The position numbers were made by a program, and so were the translations under genes. The notes under the pieces were generated by a model that was not told the DNA's origin, did not search any database, and worked only from the letters and a program-made list of their open reading frames with translations. A DNA stretch of 64,000 bases from Leptidea sinapis (lineage: Eukaryota > Arthropoda > Insecta > Lepidoptera > Pieridae): positions 4,340,001 through 4,404,000 of the forward strand of contig NC_066301.1 in the NCBI RefSeq assembly GCF_905404315.1, given 5' to 3'. Shown here piece by piece: positions 31,261 through 41,417 of this stretch. The first letter of the stretch is position 1. Each line of letters starts with the position of its first letter.

Positions 31261-31471
31261 GCCAGTGTAAGCATTACTGTATTTTGGTCTGAATGGCGCC
31301 GTAGCTAGTGAGATTACTGGGCAAATGAGACTTAACATCTTATGTCTCAAGGTGACTAGCGCAATTGTGGTGCCTTTCATAATTTTGGGATTTTCAAAAA
31401 ATCCAGCAGGGCGTATCAATTACCATCAGCTGAACGTCCTGCTCGTCTCGTCCTTATTATCATAAAAAAAA
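31261..31471 (+). mobile_element. Repeat A, copy 9, partial
   Basis: Begins at CCAGTGTAAGCATTACTG (the first 80 bp or so of the element are missing) and ends CCTTATTATCATAAAAAAAA. The GAGCGGCACT arm of the hairpin is deleted. Confidence 0.88.
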
Positions 31472-33194
31472 CCTAAACCTTTCCCTAGAACACTACTGAT
31501 TTATAATTAAATTTGCTTTGCATATCAATCACTATTATTTACGCTTAAATGTTGTATTACTTCTAAACAAAATATGTGATGTTATATGTTAAGTGAAATT
31601 GGTATATTATGTTATTCGGCGAATTGACGCACTCATGACGTAAGAGGGCGCGTCGTGACGTCACGGCCTATGCCAAAATACGTACACAGAAGTGCGTAGT
31701 TACGTGCGTACGTAGATTATGGACTCTATTGCTTTTACAATAAACATTGTATTAGCTTGGCGTTTTTAGCGAAGTCTCGTGAAATCTTTTGACCTTGGGA
31801 AAATAAGGTGATAGATATCGTAAATAGAGATCTATATATAGAACTAGAATAGGTTTCATCAGAAGAGGAAGTCAAAAACTTCTGAACGAACTTATTTTTT
31901 CAGAAGTTCAAAGATCCCAAACCGATGCCGAATTAGAGATTCCAGATCATACTCATAGATTTCCTTTATTCTTCTCCTATTTCATTTTTTAAAACCACCA
32001 CCACAAGATTTATTACGTACGTTTAAGTGAAATAGTTCCGCCGTCGTTCCGACATTCCATTTAAAACGTACCACAGTCACTTGATAAAAGGGATCACTTT
32101 AGGTCTTGCCTTCGTTTATCAACATTGAACTGGCTGGTTATTAGTTAATGGTTATTAGCATTAACTTAAAAAACGACTTGGAAATATTGTTGATCAGTTA
32201 ATTGTATAAGTTACTGTTACTGTATAAAAATTTCACAATTAGGAGACGAAACTCTATAATATACCAGCCAAGTGTGAGTCAAATTTAGGTACAGTGTTTA
32301 GAGTTCCATACTGGTCAAAATAATATCTATCTACCTAATAATAATACTAAATAAAACGTTTATTTTGAGAGATCCATTGTTAGTAAACTTATAATCTAAT
32401 TGTGTTAGTAATTATAACTACGAAGGGACATATTTATTTCTATTATATGGCCAACATACGGACAGTCCCCGCTGTCGTCTATCACCTTCATATGACTGTT
32501 AGTGCGGCTTGGTATTCGGCGGAGTATAGAAGCTCTTTTTTTAAGAGAATAAGGCTTATAATGAAAGGAATAAAGCTAGAAAAATTGTTTAAAATTAAAA
32601 AATAAATAATTGGAGAAATATATGTTTATGTCAAAATGCGTTCTTATTTAACCATTTTCATTAAAACGATCTGAGTGAATTTAACCCGCGTTCAAAATCA
32701 ACTGAACGTCAATCCGCGAGTCATAAAACGTAAATCCATCAAAATACCGACACAAATCCACGACAGCGCTGTAATAAACCTAATCTCTTTTTAATAATCG
32801 CTTCTATTCAACTCGTAAGAAGCGAGGCGGTGTTTACATACATACTGCTTATAGCATCGCTTCGATTGCGTCATTCATCCACCCTCCATTCACGTGGGAG
32901 TAACCCCCCAGCCGCTACCTCCCTCACACACCGGTACTATGCTAACAGCTATCCCTGTCTATCCGCCTACGGTTCCATTGACGCCTACGCCATTCAGTTG
33001 GTGGGCATAGGGATGGAACCAAAACTTGTCGATAGTCTAAAAGTTATACTTCAATATTTTGACGGCTGTTTAAGGTGAAAGTTCAGAAAGTAATACTGTA
33101 TGACGATTGGAAAATTGTACATTGAATGTGTCGTGTACAATTTTCTAAACGTTTCATTGTTCTATTACAACTACGGACAGTTGCAGCTTTTGTA
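31472..33194. other. Intergenic, nothing recognised
   Basis: 1.7 kb. The plus frames 32402-32605 and 32830-33078 have no recognisable domain. A short GC-richer patch with CGCGTCGTGACGTCACGG lies at 31650-31668 and contains a TGACGTCA (CRE-type) palindrome. Confidence 0.35.
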
Positions 33195-33360
33195 AAGTGA
33201 ATACTTCTTTAGTGGCGTTGAGCACTTTTTTTGGGATGGGTATAAAATGTTAAGCTTGCGTCAGAACATGTAACCTGATCGAAAATTCCTAAGACAGTCG
33301 TTGAAATTATGGATGAAAGTTGATTTTTCAGAGAGATAAACTTTTTAATGTAAAGTAATC
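33195..33360 (+). repeat. Dispersed repeat U, copy 1
   Basis: TTGAGCACTTTTTTTGGGAT, GGGTATAAAATGTTAA, GCGTCAGAACATGT and CAGAGAGATAAACTTTTTA are shared with 54490-54655 in reverse. Class unknown. Confidence 0.75.
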
Positions 33361-33824
33361 TTGAACATCCGCAAAGCCAGGGATCAAGAGATACGTTGCC
33401 GGCCTGAAAGTTTGAAGTATGCTCTATTTTTAAAGGTTCCTAAGTGGCATCGGTTCGGAAGAGGCAAGTGTGCGATGCAAGAAGTTCCTCGCAAAAACGC
33501 TCAGTTGTAGAATGCCGCTGCTGGAATTTGGCATTTTGACGTAATCTCGGTGGTAGAATTCTGTTGCTAGTGATACTAATGTGGGCACAACTCCTGCGAG
33601 AACTCCCTATATTCAGTTGAAGATGTATCTTCACAATTCTAGAAGGCTTTTCCTAGTGTTACTGGAACTTACGCGCTATTTTAGGCATTTTTTATGATTT
33701 ACATTTGTAACATCCTATATTATTTTATAGGACGGAAAATTCGACGAAATTTAGTTTACATCATCTTCCGACAACAAGTACTATAACTCGAGCCGTAAAG
33801 CATTATAAATTTTGTTTTGTAAAG
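33361..33824. other. Possible decayed LINE, not identified
   Basis: The minus frame 33440-33634 (with SRRSCAHISITSNRILPPRL) sits in sequence with the look of a LINE tail (GTTGCCGGCCTGAAAG). I cannot match it with confidence. Confidence 0.25.
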
Positions 33825-33895
33825 TCGGTAACGCTTTTAACGGTCGGTAACACGATCATATACCATCAGGTGACGCGATGTTTGGTAATATGTCT
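33825..33895 (+). repeat. LINE 3' end scrap
   Basis: GTCGGTAACGCTTTTAAC and ATACCATCAGGTGACGCGA echo the GGCCGGCAACGC, ATCAGGTGACCCG text at LINE B 3' ends. Confidence 0.4.
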
Positions 33896-34385
33896 TTCTG
33901 TTCCATGAAGAAGGAGACTTATGGTGTAACGTTATGTGATACAACCCCAACACTAATGTCTTAAATGCCTATAAATCGCCTTCCGTTGTTTGTTTTTAGA
34001 CTCAAAACAAAACAGTTTACCTTCGGCTTGCATGTTCATAGTGGTTTTTTACCGCTTGTTTACAAAAGAGTTTTGAAGTGATAATACAAGTAATTAACAT
34101 ATTTATCATCTAAAAATCCGATTATAAATACCTTCTTAAATTTTCACTCAAGGTTTAGTTCTGGTTACTGTTATTTAATTTTATTTATGACGATTTAATT
34201 GGTTATATTTAATATCAAGTTTAGATCAAAAGAAACAAAAATGTTTCTTTAAAACAACATTTTTGAAACTATTTTGAACATTGAAAAGTTTAAACTGTAC
34301 GTATTGATTAAAAATGTTATGTATTTCATCGGAATCAAAGTGTAATTACATAGATATAAATAAAACTCAAATATTTACTCGATTT
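33896..34385. other. AT-rich, nothing recognised
   Basis: No supported feature. Confidence 0.4.
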
Positions 34386-34556
34386 CAGCAACGTACCGGA
34401 AGACGCAGTGTTGATAGGCCCCCCTCAATATGAACCGACGATCTGGTCAAAATCGCCGGAAAACGTATTCCGGATGAGGGCAGCGCAGGACCGATCGTCG
34501 TGGAAATCTTTGGGGGAGGCCTTTGTCCAGCAGTGGACGTCTTCCGTTTGATGATG
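34386..34556 (+). mobile_element. RTE LINE C 3' end
   Basis: GTACCGGAAGACGCAGTGTT, GATGAGGGCAGCGCAGGACC and TCCAGCAGTGGACGTCTTCC, then TTGATGATG. Encodes MRAAQDRSSWKSLGEAFVQQ and WTSSV, the C-terminus of the family. 5'-truncated to 170 bp. Confidence 0.88.
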
Positions 34557-34635
34557 TTAATATTATAACTATATTCATAGTTTGTGGTTGCCCTTATCGC
34601 CACCAATAAAGAAATATTCTGATTATAATACGTCG

Positions 34636-34857
34636 CTATTGGGTGACCGGATATGACGTAGCATAGACTACCTGTGTTATTACATTGGTATATCCGAGCG
34701 AATTGTTATCATCGCGAGCGTAGCGGTTACGAGTGAACTTTGATATTTGAAGCCTCTCGGCGGGTGGGAGGTCGGGGAGTGGAGGTGCATAAATGTTGGG
34801 TTCAAGGTCGCTAGAGGTCATTGCAAGTCTGGCGTGACCTTCCGCAGTTCCATTCAT
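34636..34857 (-). other. Open frame of unknown nature
   Basis: The minus frame reads MNGTAEGHARLAMTSSDLEP, NIYAPPLPDLPPAERLQISK, then FTRNRYARDDNNSLGYTN. It is hydrophilic and less AT-biased than chance frames, with a proline-rich PPLPDLPPAE stretch. I do not recognise a domain. It lies between LINE C and repeat V, so a mobile-element origin is likelier than a host exon. Confidence 0.3.
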
Positions 34858-34994
34858 CGATTTCAGCCTAAATTTGTTACTCTAGGGTTGTCACTATTTT
34901 AATTCTAAAATAGGCCAGTTTCATGTATCAAAATTAAATTATGAAAGTTTGTTATTTATAATGTTTTTATCATAGTAAAAACGAATATTTATTG

Positions 34995-35218
34995 AAATCT
35001 GTAGTATTATTTTTACAAAATTTTACTACGCAACCCGCCATTTTAGTTTCAATTATTAGCAAAGTTTAACGGAACATGTGGCACGTCAAGATCACACATT
35101 TTTCGAGACTGGCTCGAGTTTGGCCACTTGGGCGTAGTATTATCAGCGCACTTTGCGACCACGCCTGCGGTATCTAGTTGTAGCGCAGCGGAGACCAATC
35201 CTTAATCTAAGCTTACTC
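34995..35218 (+). mobile_element. Repeat V right half, copy 1
   Basis: GTTTCAATTATTAGCAAAGT, TTTTTCGAGACTGGCTCGAG and CGCAGCGGAGACCAATCCTT match 55590-55785, the right half of an element with inverted ends. The left end is not visible here. Confidence 0.75.
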
Positions 35219-36119
35219 ACAAATGTTTTACTAATCACTTGACATTATATCATACCATTTCAATTATTTAGATACTTACCAATTTACTGACATTGTGTAC
35301 ATTCATATTATTTCTTTGACAACTTGTTATTAATTCAAATTATTTGTACGTCACAGCATGCGGGCAAGAAATAGAGAACTTTTATTGTGATTTGTAACAT
35401 CATAAGACTACAAATAAATGATGAAATGAAATGACGACAAAAATGAAAACTCAGTTACGAGACAAGTTATATAGCTACCGACATACATTTATATGAGCAT
35501 GTTGGTGACGTGAGCACGTTTAGGCACCTAAAGAAGTTTTCCAAGTAATAAAAAAAATATAACTCTAGAAATATAGTGGTACCCAAAGAGGCCTCCGCAT
35601 TTTTAACAAAGGATATAATTATTTGAAGGTAGGGGATAAAAAGCAAACACACTGACTTGATAAAGCCTTCACCGAGGCCTGTAATATCGTGCCTTCACTA
35701 AGTCCCTTTATTTAAGGGGTAAATACCTATAGAAAGTTTTTTCAAATTTATGAAAATGAAGTACATTTTACGGTTTCGCTTATAATAAAAGCTTGACTGA
35801 AATACGTCTCTTCCCAATTACATAGGTGGGTTAAAAATATTTATACATTTAGTTCCCTAAGTCCTGTTCCAGTTTCTTGTGGCTTATTAGACTTGCGTCT
35901 TCCCTGTTAGCATTATATTAAAAATGGCTATAGATTCCATAGGATTTGAGCTAATCTTACTTTGATTTTCATTAATATATGCCACATGGATTATGATTCA
36001 TGTGGTACCTTATACCTTGCGCAATTATAAAATCTTATATGTACATACTTATTTTAACTAAGATTAGTCAAACCATTCTTGAATTATAGGAACACATTAA
36101 AAGTTTAAATCGATGTGTG
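35219..36119. other. Intergenic, nothing recognised
   Basis: No supported feature. Confidence 0.4.
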
Positions 36120-36600
36120 TCATATTTTTATTTTTTTTATTTATTTGGAAACAAATACAGATACATCCTTAAACATAAAGTAGATAAAGTAAAAATAGAA
36201 ATATGAACACAAGGATCTCTCCTTAAACAGTTTCACTAAGTACACTTAATATTTAAATTTACACTTACATTACACTTAGTTGAAGACAACCAGTTAATAA
36301 ATAAATCTAACATAATGCAGTTGTAGACATTGTTACAATTTAGATAAAATTACGTGATTTCTAGCTTACTCTGTTTGTGCCAGGATTTGTTTTATTCTGA
36401 GTTTGTAAGTTTTAGAGGAACACGAAAACATATCTACATCATTAAATCTAGAGTTATGGAGAGCAAACATTCTGTGCAGTGGCGTACGTATACCAGTATT
36501 TGTCCTGGTGTTTGAGAGATGAAATAAATTGTTAGCACCGTTCACTGTTTTAGATAGATCAAACATTATGATTATTAGAGATCGTATTTAGTAACAAATT
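36120..36600 (-). mobile_element. Possible LINE tail, minus strand
   Basis: The minus frame 36366-36566 reads NGANNLFHLSNTRTNTGIRT, PLHRMFALHNSRFNDVDMFS, which resembles the C-terminal tail of a retrotransposon protein. It is followed by a long AT-rich 3' region ending in a T-run on the plus strand, as a poly-A tail in reverse would. Family not identified. Confidence 0.4.
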
Positions 36601-36989
36601 ACTGTAATAATTAATAGAATTAAAAACATTTTAATCGACCACCTCGTACCTGTGCTACAATTTGAATGCCTGTATTCGTGGTCAACTGACAACGTCAAAT
36701 TGGTGTTGTCAGTTGACTGTCTACATTTTACATTTGAATAGATTATTACAATTTAACAATATAATTGATTATTAAATAAATCATGTTAATTAAATAAAAT
36801 CATTCAAATATAGAAATTTAAATGAATTAAAATTATAAATATGTTGGTAACGCTAACAGTCAGTTACTAAAATATGTTACTGATTAGTCTACAGGTTTAT
36901 ATGTGTCATAGGGCTAGGATATATGTCAGTCTGACATTATAAAATGTATTATGTCTTTCTTTCTTCGTTAGTTTTAGATAATGACGTGT
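36601..36989. other. Intergenic
   Basis: A short inverted pair GTCAACTGACAAC and GTTGTCAGTTGAC lies at about 36682-36717, with AAATTGGT between; isolated otherwise. Confidence 0.4.
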
Positions 36990-37440
36990 GTAAGTGCGGC
37001 AACCATGGCTAATGTATCTCTATATAGCTTCATAAGATACATAATAGCTTTAAGGGTAAATGTATACACTTCTATAATAAAGTCCCAGCCACTGTTCAGG
37101 CATTATCTATAAATAAATTTAAATGTTTTATAAAAAAATGGCTCTGTCGTAAATCCTATTACTCCACTGCTGAGTATCTAAATTACCGGACAGCCTGGGA
37201 CTAGGTTGTGATTATTTTATAGCGATAGAAATGACTGTACAATATTGTATATTTTTATTGAAAAGAGCGCAAAAAAAAGAATGCTGGGAGAGTTTCTTGC
37301 GCCGCTTCTTCTCTCTCATAGCGCCATTTGTTCCCGAAGCGGTAGTAGTATCTAGTAGTATAAGAAATGACATCAAAAAGAATTCTAAAGGAATCAATTT
37401 TGAGAAAATAAATGCCTTTTATGCCTTTTATAATTAACTT
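36990..37440 (+). pseudogene. LINE E C-terminus and 3' UTR
   Basis: A clean frame reads SFKGKCIHFYNKVPATVQAL, SINKFKCFIKKWLCRKSYYS, TAEYLNYRTAWD, then a stop. This is the C-terminal tail of a jockey/CR1-type LINE ORF2 (compare CICFYNKIPENVQ in family D). The 3' UTR has AGAATGCTGGGAGAGTTTCT and ends in AAATGCCTTTTATGCC. 5'-truncated; 10108-10505 is the same family in reverse. Confidence 0.85.
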
Positions 37441-37497
37441 TATTTTATTTTTTTAAGTCAAATTAAATTACTGATTAGTCTACAGGCTTATATGTAA

Positions 37498-37545
37498 CTA
37501 GCTGTGCCTGCTACTTCGTTAGCATAGACTAGGATATATTTCAGC
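37498..37545 (-). repeat. Helitron-type end fragment
   Basis: ACTAGCTGTGCCTGCTACTT resembles the reverse of the Helitron ends found elsewhere; short and uncertain. Confidence 0.35.
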
Positions 37546-37589
37546 TTCATATTAATTAAATTAAATTTGTAACCAAAATGTATGAATGA

Positions 37590-37632
37590 TGCCTGACTCA
37601 AACCCGCGATCTCTCGGGTTCCGAAGCAATGT
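37590..37632 (-). repeat. SINE S2 head fragment
   Basis: CAAACCCGCGATCTCTCGGG is the reverse of the S2 B-box region (compare 60842-60862). Confidence 0.6.
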
Positions 37633-38439
37633 GCTGAAAAAAAAACTTACAATTTAGACACAAAATTTTAAATTGTTTATTTTTATATCTGAGTGAATGA
37701 TGTATCATTCTTAAGATGCTTAGTATCATTGTTAAAATGCTTCAACGGAGATTCAAACATTCAAATTGAAATTCACGCCGATGAGTTATATAATACATAT
37801 ACCAATAGTAGGTTTAGTTTGCCATAGCAATCTTCCTCTAAATAAGATTCATATAATGTCAGGAACGGGAGCGAAAACGGGAACCGGAACTGGAATAGGA
37901 CACGAGATAATCTTCAATTCCAAACTTGCTTATTATTTTTAAAACCCTTTATCTACGCTAATACTATTGACAGCAGAACCTGACTGGAGAAGAGTTGCCT
38001 TTGCCAATCGGCACGCCGAACTAATAGACATTTTATAGTTGTTACTTTATAGCTTAAGATTATTGGTTTTTCAAATCTTAATTGTTTTTTAGGTCGGAAT
38101 AAAATGGCTTTATTATTATTATTATTATCTACGCGGACGAAGTAGCGGGTATGAGGTAGTATAATATAAGTTGCTCTGGTAAATTTTTTTCTGTCTTTCG
38201 CCTCGGTTCTATTTGACAAGTCAGACACTTGTCAAATCGACCCGGCTTTACCCGAACTAGCAAACGAACAACAGCAACTAAAGTAACATTCAAAAAATTT
38301 CATCAAAAAAACAACCGAATTAAAAACAATATTCCTAAACAATAGATATAATAGGCACTAAAAAGTATGTTAATAATTACGTATTTATATACAATCTAAT
38401 TCTAGAAACGATAATTGTTATTTTTGGGGACGGTGTCCG
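37633..38439. other. Intergenic, short ATT repeat
   Basis: An (ATT)n run is at 38112-38130. Otherwise nothing recognised. Confidence 0.4.
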
Positions 38440-38845
38440 CCAGCCTATCGTGAATTCGCTCCTTAGAATTAAAGAGTTTCGTTACTTTGTCATGGATCCC
38501 ATAATCAGAACCTAACCAAACTCTCGCCAAACTTCCTTTGAAGAATATCCTTTCCAATAAAAATTATCGAAATCGGTTGGCGCGATATTGAATTATTCGT
38601 AAATTTGTCGCCCACATACTTATAGCAAATTAAAGACTTTTATGGTTTTCTCATGGTTGCCATTGTCAGATCTGGACCAAACGGGATTGAATTACAATGG
38701 GACCAAACGGGAAGCACCAGCTTTCAAATAAAAAAAGTATGATCAAAATCGGTTCACCCAGTCCAAACTTTTGAGGTAACAAATATAAAAACAACATACT
38801 GACGAATTGAGAACCTCCTCCTTTTTACAGTCGGTTAAAAAGATG
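38440..38845 (-). repeat. Repeat T, longest copy
   Basis: It ends ACGAATTGAGAACCTCCTCC, TTTTTACAGTCGGTTAAAAA, the reverse of the TTAACCGACTTC, GGAGGAGGTTCTCGAT terminus at 48868 and 53450. Within it GGACCAAACGGGA occurs twice, 28 bp apart. Class unknown. Confidence 0.55.
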
Positions 38846-39259
38846 AGTATTTGAAAAAGAATAATTCTTGTTATTGTTTTTAATAAATAATTTATTGTTT
38901 TCAGGTAAGATAATATGGCAAAATAACGACAATCCAATCTACTGACGTAAGTGCTATAATAATATAACTTTAATTCATCTTATCTAAATGAATACAACAC
39001 AATTACAAGTATTTTTAAATTGATAGCCAATGACAAGTAAACATGCAACATTGTACAGTGATGAGATAATATTATTATTAACAGCTCTTAACCTTTCAAA
39101 CCATTTACGTCTCGTGAATGACTGAAGTTAATAACTTTAATAGAATTTGATTATTGACCATTAGAGTAAAATCCTTTAGCGCTTGACTCAGTGAGGTAAA
39201 TACCTCTCACTTTCTGTGTCGTAAACTTAAAGGTGACTAGTATATATTTTTATGTTAAT
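38846..39259. other. Intergenic, nothing recognised
   Basis: No supported feature. Confidence 0.4.
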
Positions 39260-39272
39260 AATATCACCAAAC

Positions 39273-39690
39273 TTACCGTACGCAGACGTGGTCGCTAACT
39301 ATGGGCCTTATGAGAAAGCTCATGGTCACTCAAATAACAATGGATAGGGCTATGCTCGGAGTTTCCCTGCGAGATCGAATCAGAAATGAGGCGATCCGTA
39401 GGAGAACCAAAGCTACCGATATAGTCCAATTGATTGCGAAACTGAAGTGGCGGTGTGACAGGGCACATAGTTCGACGGACAGATGGCCGTTGGGACAGTA
39501 AAGTCGTGGAATGGCGACCACGTACTAGAAGACGCAGTGTTGGTAGGCCCCCCACAAGATGGACCGTCGATCGGGTCAAGATCGCCGGAACACGTTGGAT
39601 GAGGGCAGCGCAGGACCGATCGTCGTGGAAATCTTTGGTGGAGGCCTTTTTCCAGCAGTGGACATCTTCCGGCTGATGATGATGATGATG
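39273..39690 (+). pseudogene. RTE LINE C insertion, 5'-truncated, 13-bp duplication
   Basis: C-terminal part of an RTE-type reverse transcriptase. Frame 1 reads MDRAMLGVSLRDRIRNEAIR, RRTKATDIVQLIAKLKWR. After a frameshift near 39465, frame 2 reads RTDGRWDSKVVEWRPRTRRR, SVGRPPTRWTVDRVKIAGTR and ends QQWTSSG with a stop at 39674-39676. The (GAT)n tail is the RTE-style 3' end. AATATCACCAAAC lies at both edges (39260-39272 and 39691-39703), proving a single insertion of 418 bp. The polymerase domain was never copied. Confidence 0.95.
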
Positions 39691-39825
39691 AATATCACCA
39701 AACATGCCAGAAAACCGCAATACACTGCCAAATTTCACTTTCGCACGACACGTACTATGTACATACATAACATTATGAAGAATATATTTAGGACCCAGGT
39801 TATAAATAGCGCGAATAGCCCTTTT

Positions 39826-40196
39826 CTACAGCACAAAGATGGTATTGATATCGGCAGCATTGCCCCATAGCAATATACCATAGGACATAACACTATGAAA
39901 ATAACTAAAGTAAACTAGTCGCGCTATATCTGCGTCGATTAATTGTCTAATCTTTTTAACCGCGTATGCTGCAGACCTAAGTCTGTTCACCAATTTATTG
40001 GGCCCCATTGTATTTTGAATCCAGAGCAATGCCAAGAAATATAGCAAATTCCACCGGTTTTATTACCTCACCATTTAACAAGACACACGCATTCACATTT
40101 TTTACATTTGGTATGGTAAATTTTATACATTTCGTTTTCTTGCTATTTACATTACATTTACATTTAACCGCAATAAACTTTGAAAAACACACCATC
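39826..40196 (-). pseudogene. LINE D reverse transcriptase C-terminal part
   Basis: On the minus strand: NSKKTKCIKFTIPNVKNVNA, CVLLNGEVIKPVEFAIFLGI, ALDSK, then (after a frame break at about 40010) NRLRSAAYAVKKIRQLIDAD and IARLVYFSYFHSVMSYGILL, WGNAADI. This is the thumb/connection region of a jockey/CR1-type LINE and supplies the segment deleted in the copy at 14500. The catalytic palm is absent. Confidence 0.88.
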
Positions 40197-40907
40197 TAGT
40201 GGTTGACGGATGGCTGCAGAAAAAGAGACGGTACCGATGCTGGAGTGTTTGGCCCTGAAGTTAAACACTATGAAGTTTTTGGCAAGGAGGCCATTTTAAG
40301 CTGAGCTATATGCGATCGACAGGTGCCCACAATTGAACCTTGACAGAACCTATAGGTCAAAGAATATCGCAATAATATTAGACAGTCAAGCGGCACTGTA
40401 AACAAGAAATTACGCAATATCAAAGGATTCGTGATGTCCGATGAGCTGGAAAAGGAGTTTATAAAACCTTCGCGGGACCTGAACCCTTCTGTGAATCCCT
40501 AATCCATAGACTCATGATCATGATGATAATCAGGAAACTCGCGATGCAGCTTGTCATTGGCTCTGGTTACAAGGCGCTAAGCAAGCTTAGCTGCTCTTAC
40601 GTAGGCCACAATCGGGGATGGGCAAGGCTTTACATTAAGTTAACCAGGATCAATTAGGAAATTCCACAGGTTTCTTCTCAGAACACTGTAAACTATCCAC
40701 CCCATGCAGATTGTGACAAAAGGCCTACGAAGATCCTAATGCCATCGCCACAGTGAGAGAGGGGTGCCTCAGACTCCAGGTAGAGGATCTAACCCATTTG
40801 AGCCCTCTGCGCCTCCTAAAGGTCATCATACAAAGGCCTTGAGGATGTGATTTAGGTACAATTAAGAACACCGATTATGCAAGGGAAATCTCCCCACCTC
40901 ATCGAGT

Positions 40908-40947
40908 TAGGTCATCGTTAAGACGCCCACGTCTTAACGATGACCTA
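40908..40947. repeat. Perfect 18-bp hairpin 1, loop CCCA
   Basis: TAGGTCATCGTTAAGACG (40908-40925), CCCA, CGTCTTAACGATGACCTA (40930-40947). No mismatch in the stem. Confidence 0.97.
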
Positions 40948-40952
40948 TTGTG

Positions 40953-40992
40953 CCCCTACATGTGCTGAGACCCATCTCAGCACATGTAGGGG
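40953..40992. repeat. Perfect 18-bp hairpin 2, loop CCCA
   Basis: CCCCTACATGTGCTGAGA (40953-40970), CCCA, TCTCAGCACATGTAGGGG (40975-40992). It lies 5 bp (TTGTG) after hairpin 1 and has the same stem length and loop. Confidence 0.97.
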
Positions 40993-41072
40993 ACAGATCC
41001 ACAAATTTGAGCGCTACTTTCCCCAATAGTAATAATAATATTGATATTTGTTATTATTCATTTTCTTTTTTA

Positions 41073-41417
41073 TCTATACTAATATTATAAAGCTGCAGTG
41101 TTTGTTTGTTTGTTTGAACGCGCTAATCTCTGGTACTACTGGTCCGATTTGAATGATTCTTTCAGTGTTGGGTAGTCCATTTATCGAGGAAGGCTTTAGG
41201 CAATGTTTTTTTTTCAAAATTAGGGATCCGTAATAAAATTGCTATTTTGTAACACAAGGTGTAAAATCGAAAACCTATTTTTGCGTGCGCTGCAAAAACT
41301 ATTGACAATAGAACAAAATGATGTACAGGCTATAATATAGGCAATATTTTATTACTTATAAAACTATCGCGTGAATTATACTTTATATGACAAAACAACG
41401 TTTGCCGGGTCAGCTAG
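41073..41417 (+). mobile_element. Short non-autonomous Helitron
   Basis: It starts TCTATACTAATATTATAAAG after A and ends AACGTTTGCCGGGTCAGCTA plus G before T. About 345 bp, no coding; one of the best preserved copies in the window. Confidence 0.9.

Larger units (their letters stand above)
40200..41035 (+). pseudogene. Decayed LINE with RNase H domain remnant
   Basis: Around 40205-40400 the frames give FTDGCRKRDGTDAGVFG, then YRSKNIAIILDSQA. These are the first (TDG) and later (DSQAA) acidic motifs of the RNase H domain carried by jockey/R1-type LINE proteins. The conserved spacing and the neighbouring CRKTH-like tail agree, but stops and frameshifts are frequent. Toward the 3' end two perfect hairpins interrupt the sequence (40908-40992), and the copy ends at TAATAATAATATTGATATTT. 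Confidence 0.75.

Noticed and set aside
31650..31668. CRE-like TGACGTCA promoter element
   Set aside because: A single palindrome with no nearby gene start; too short to call a regulatory site.
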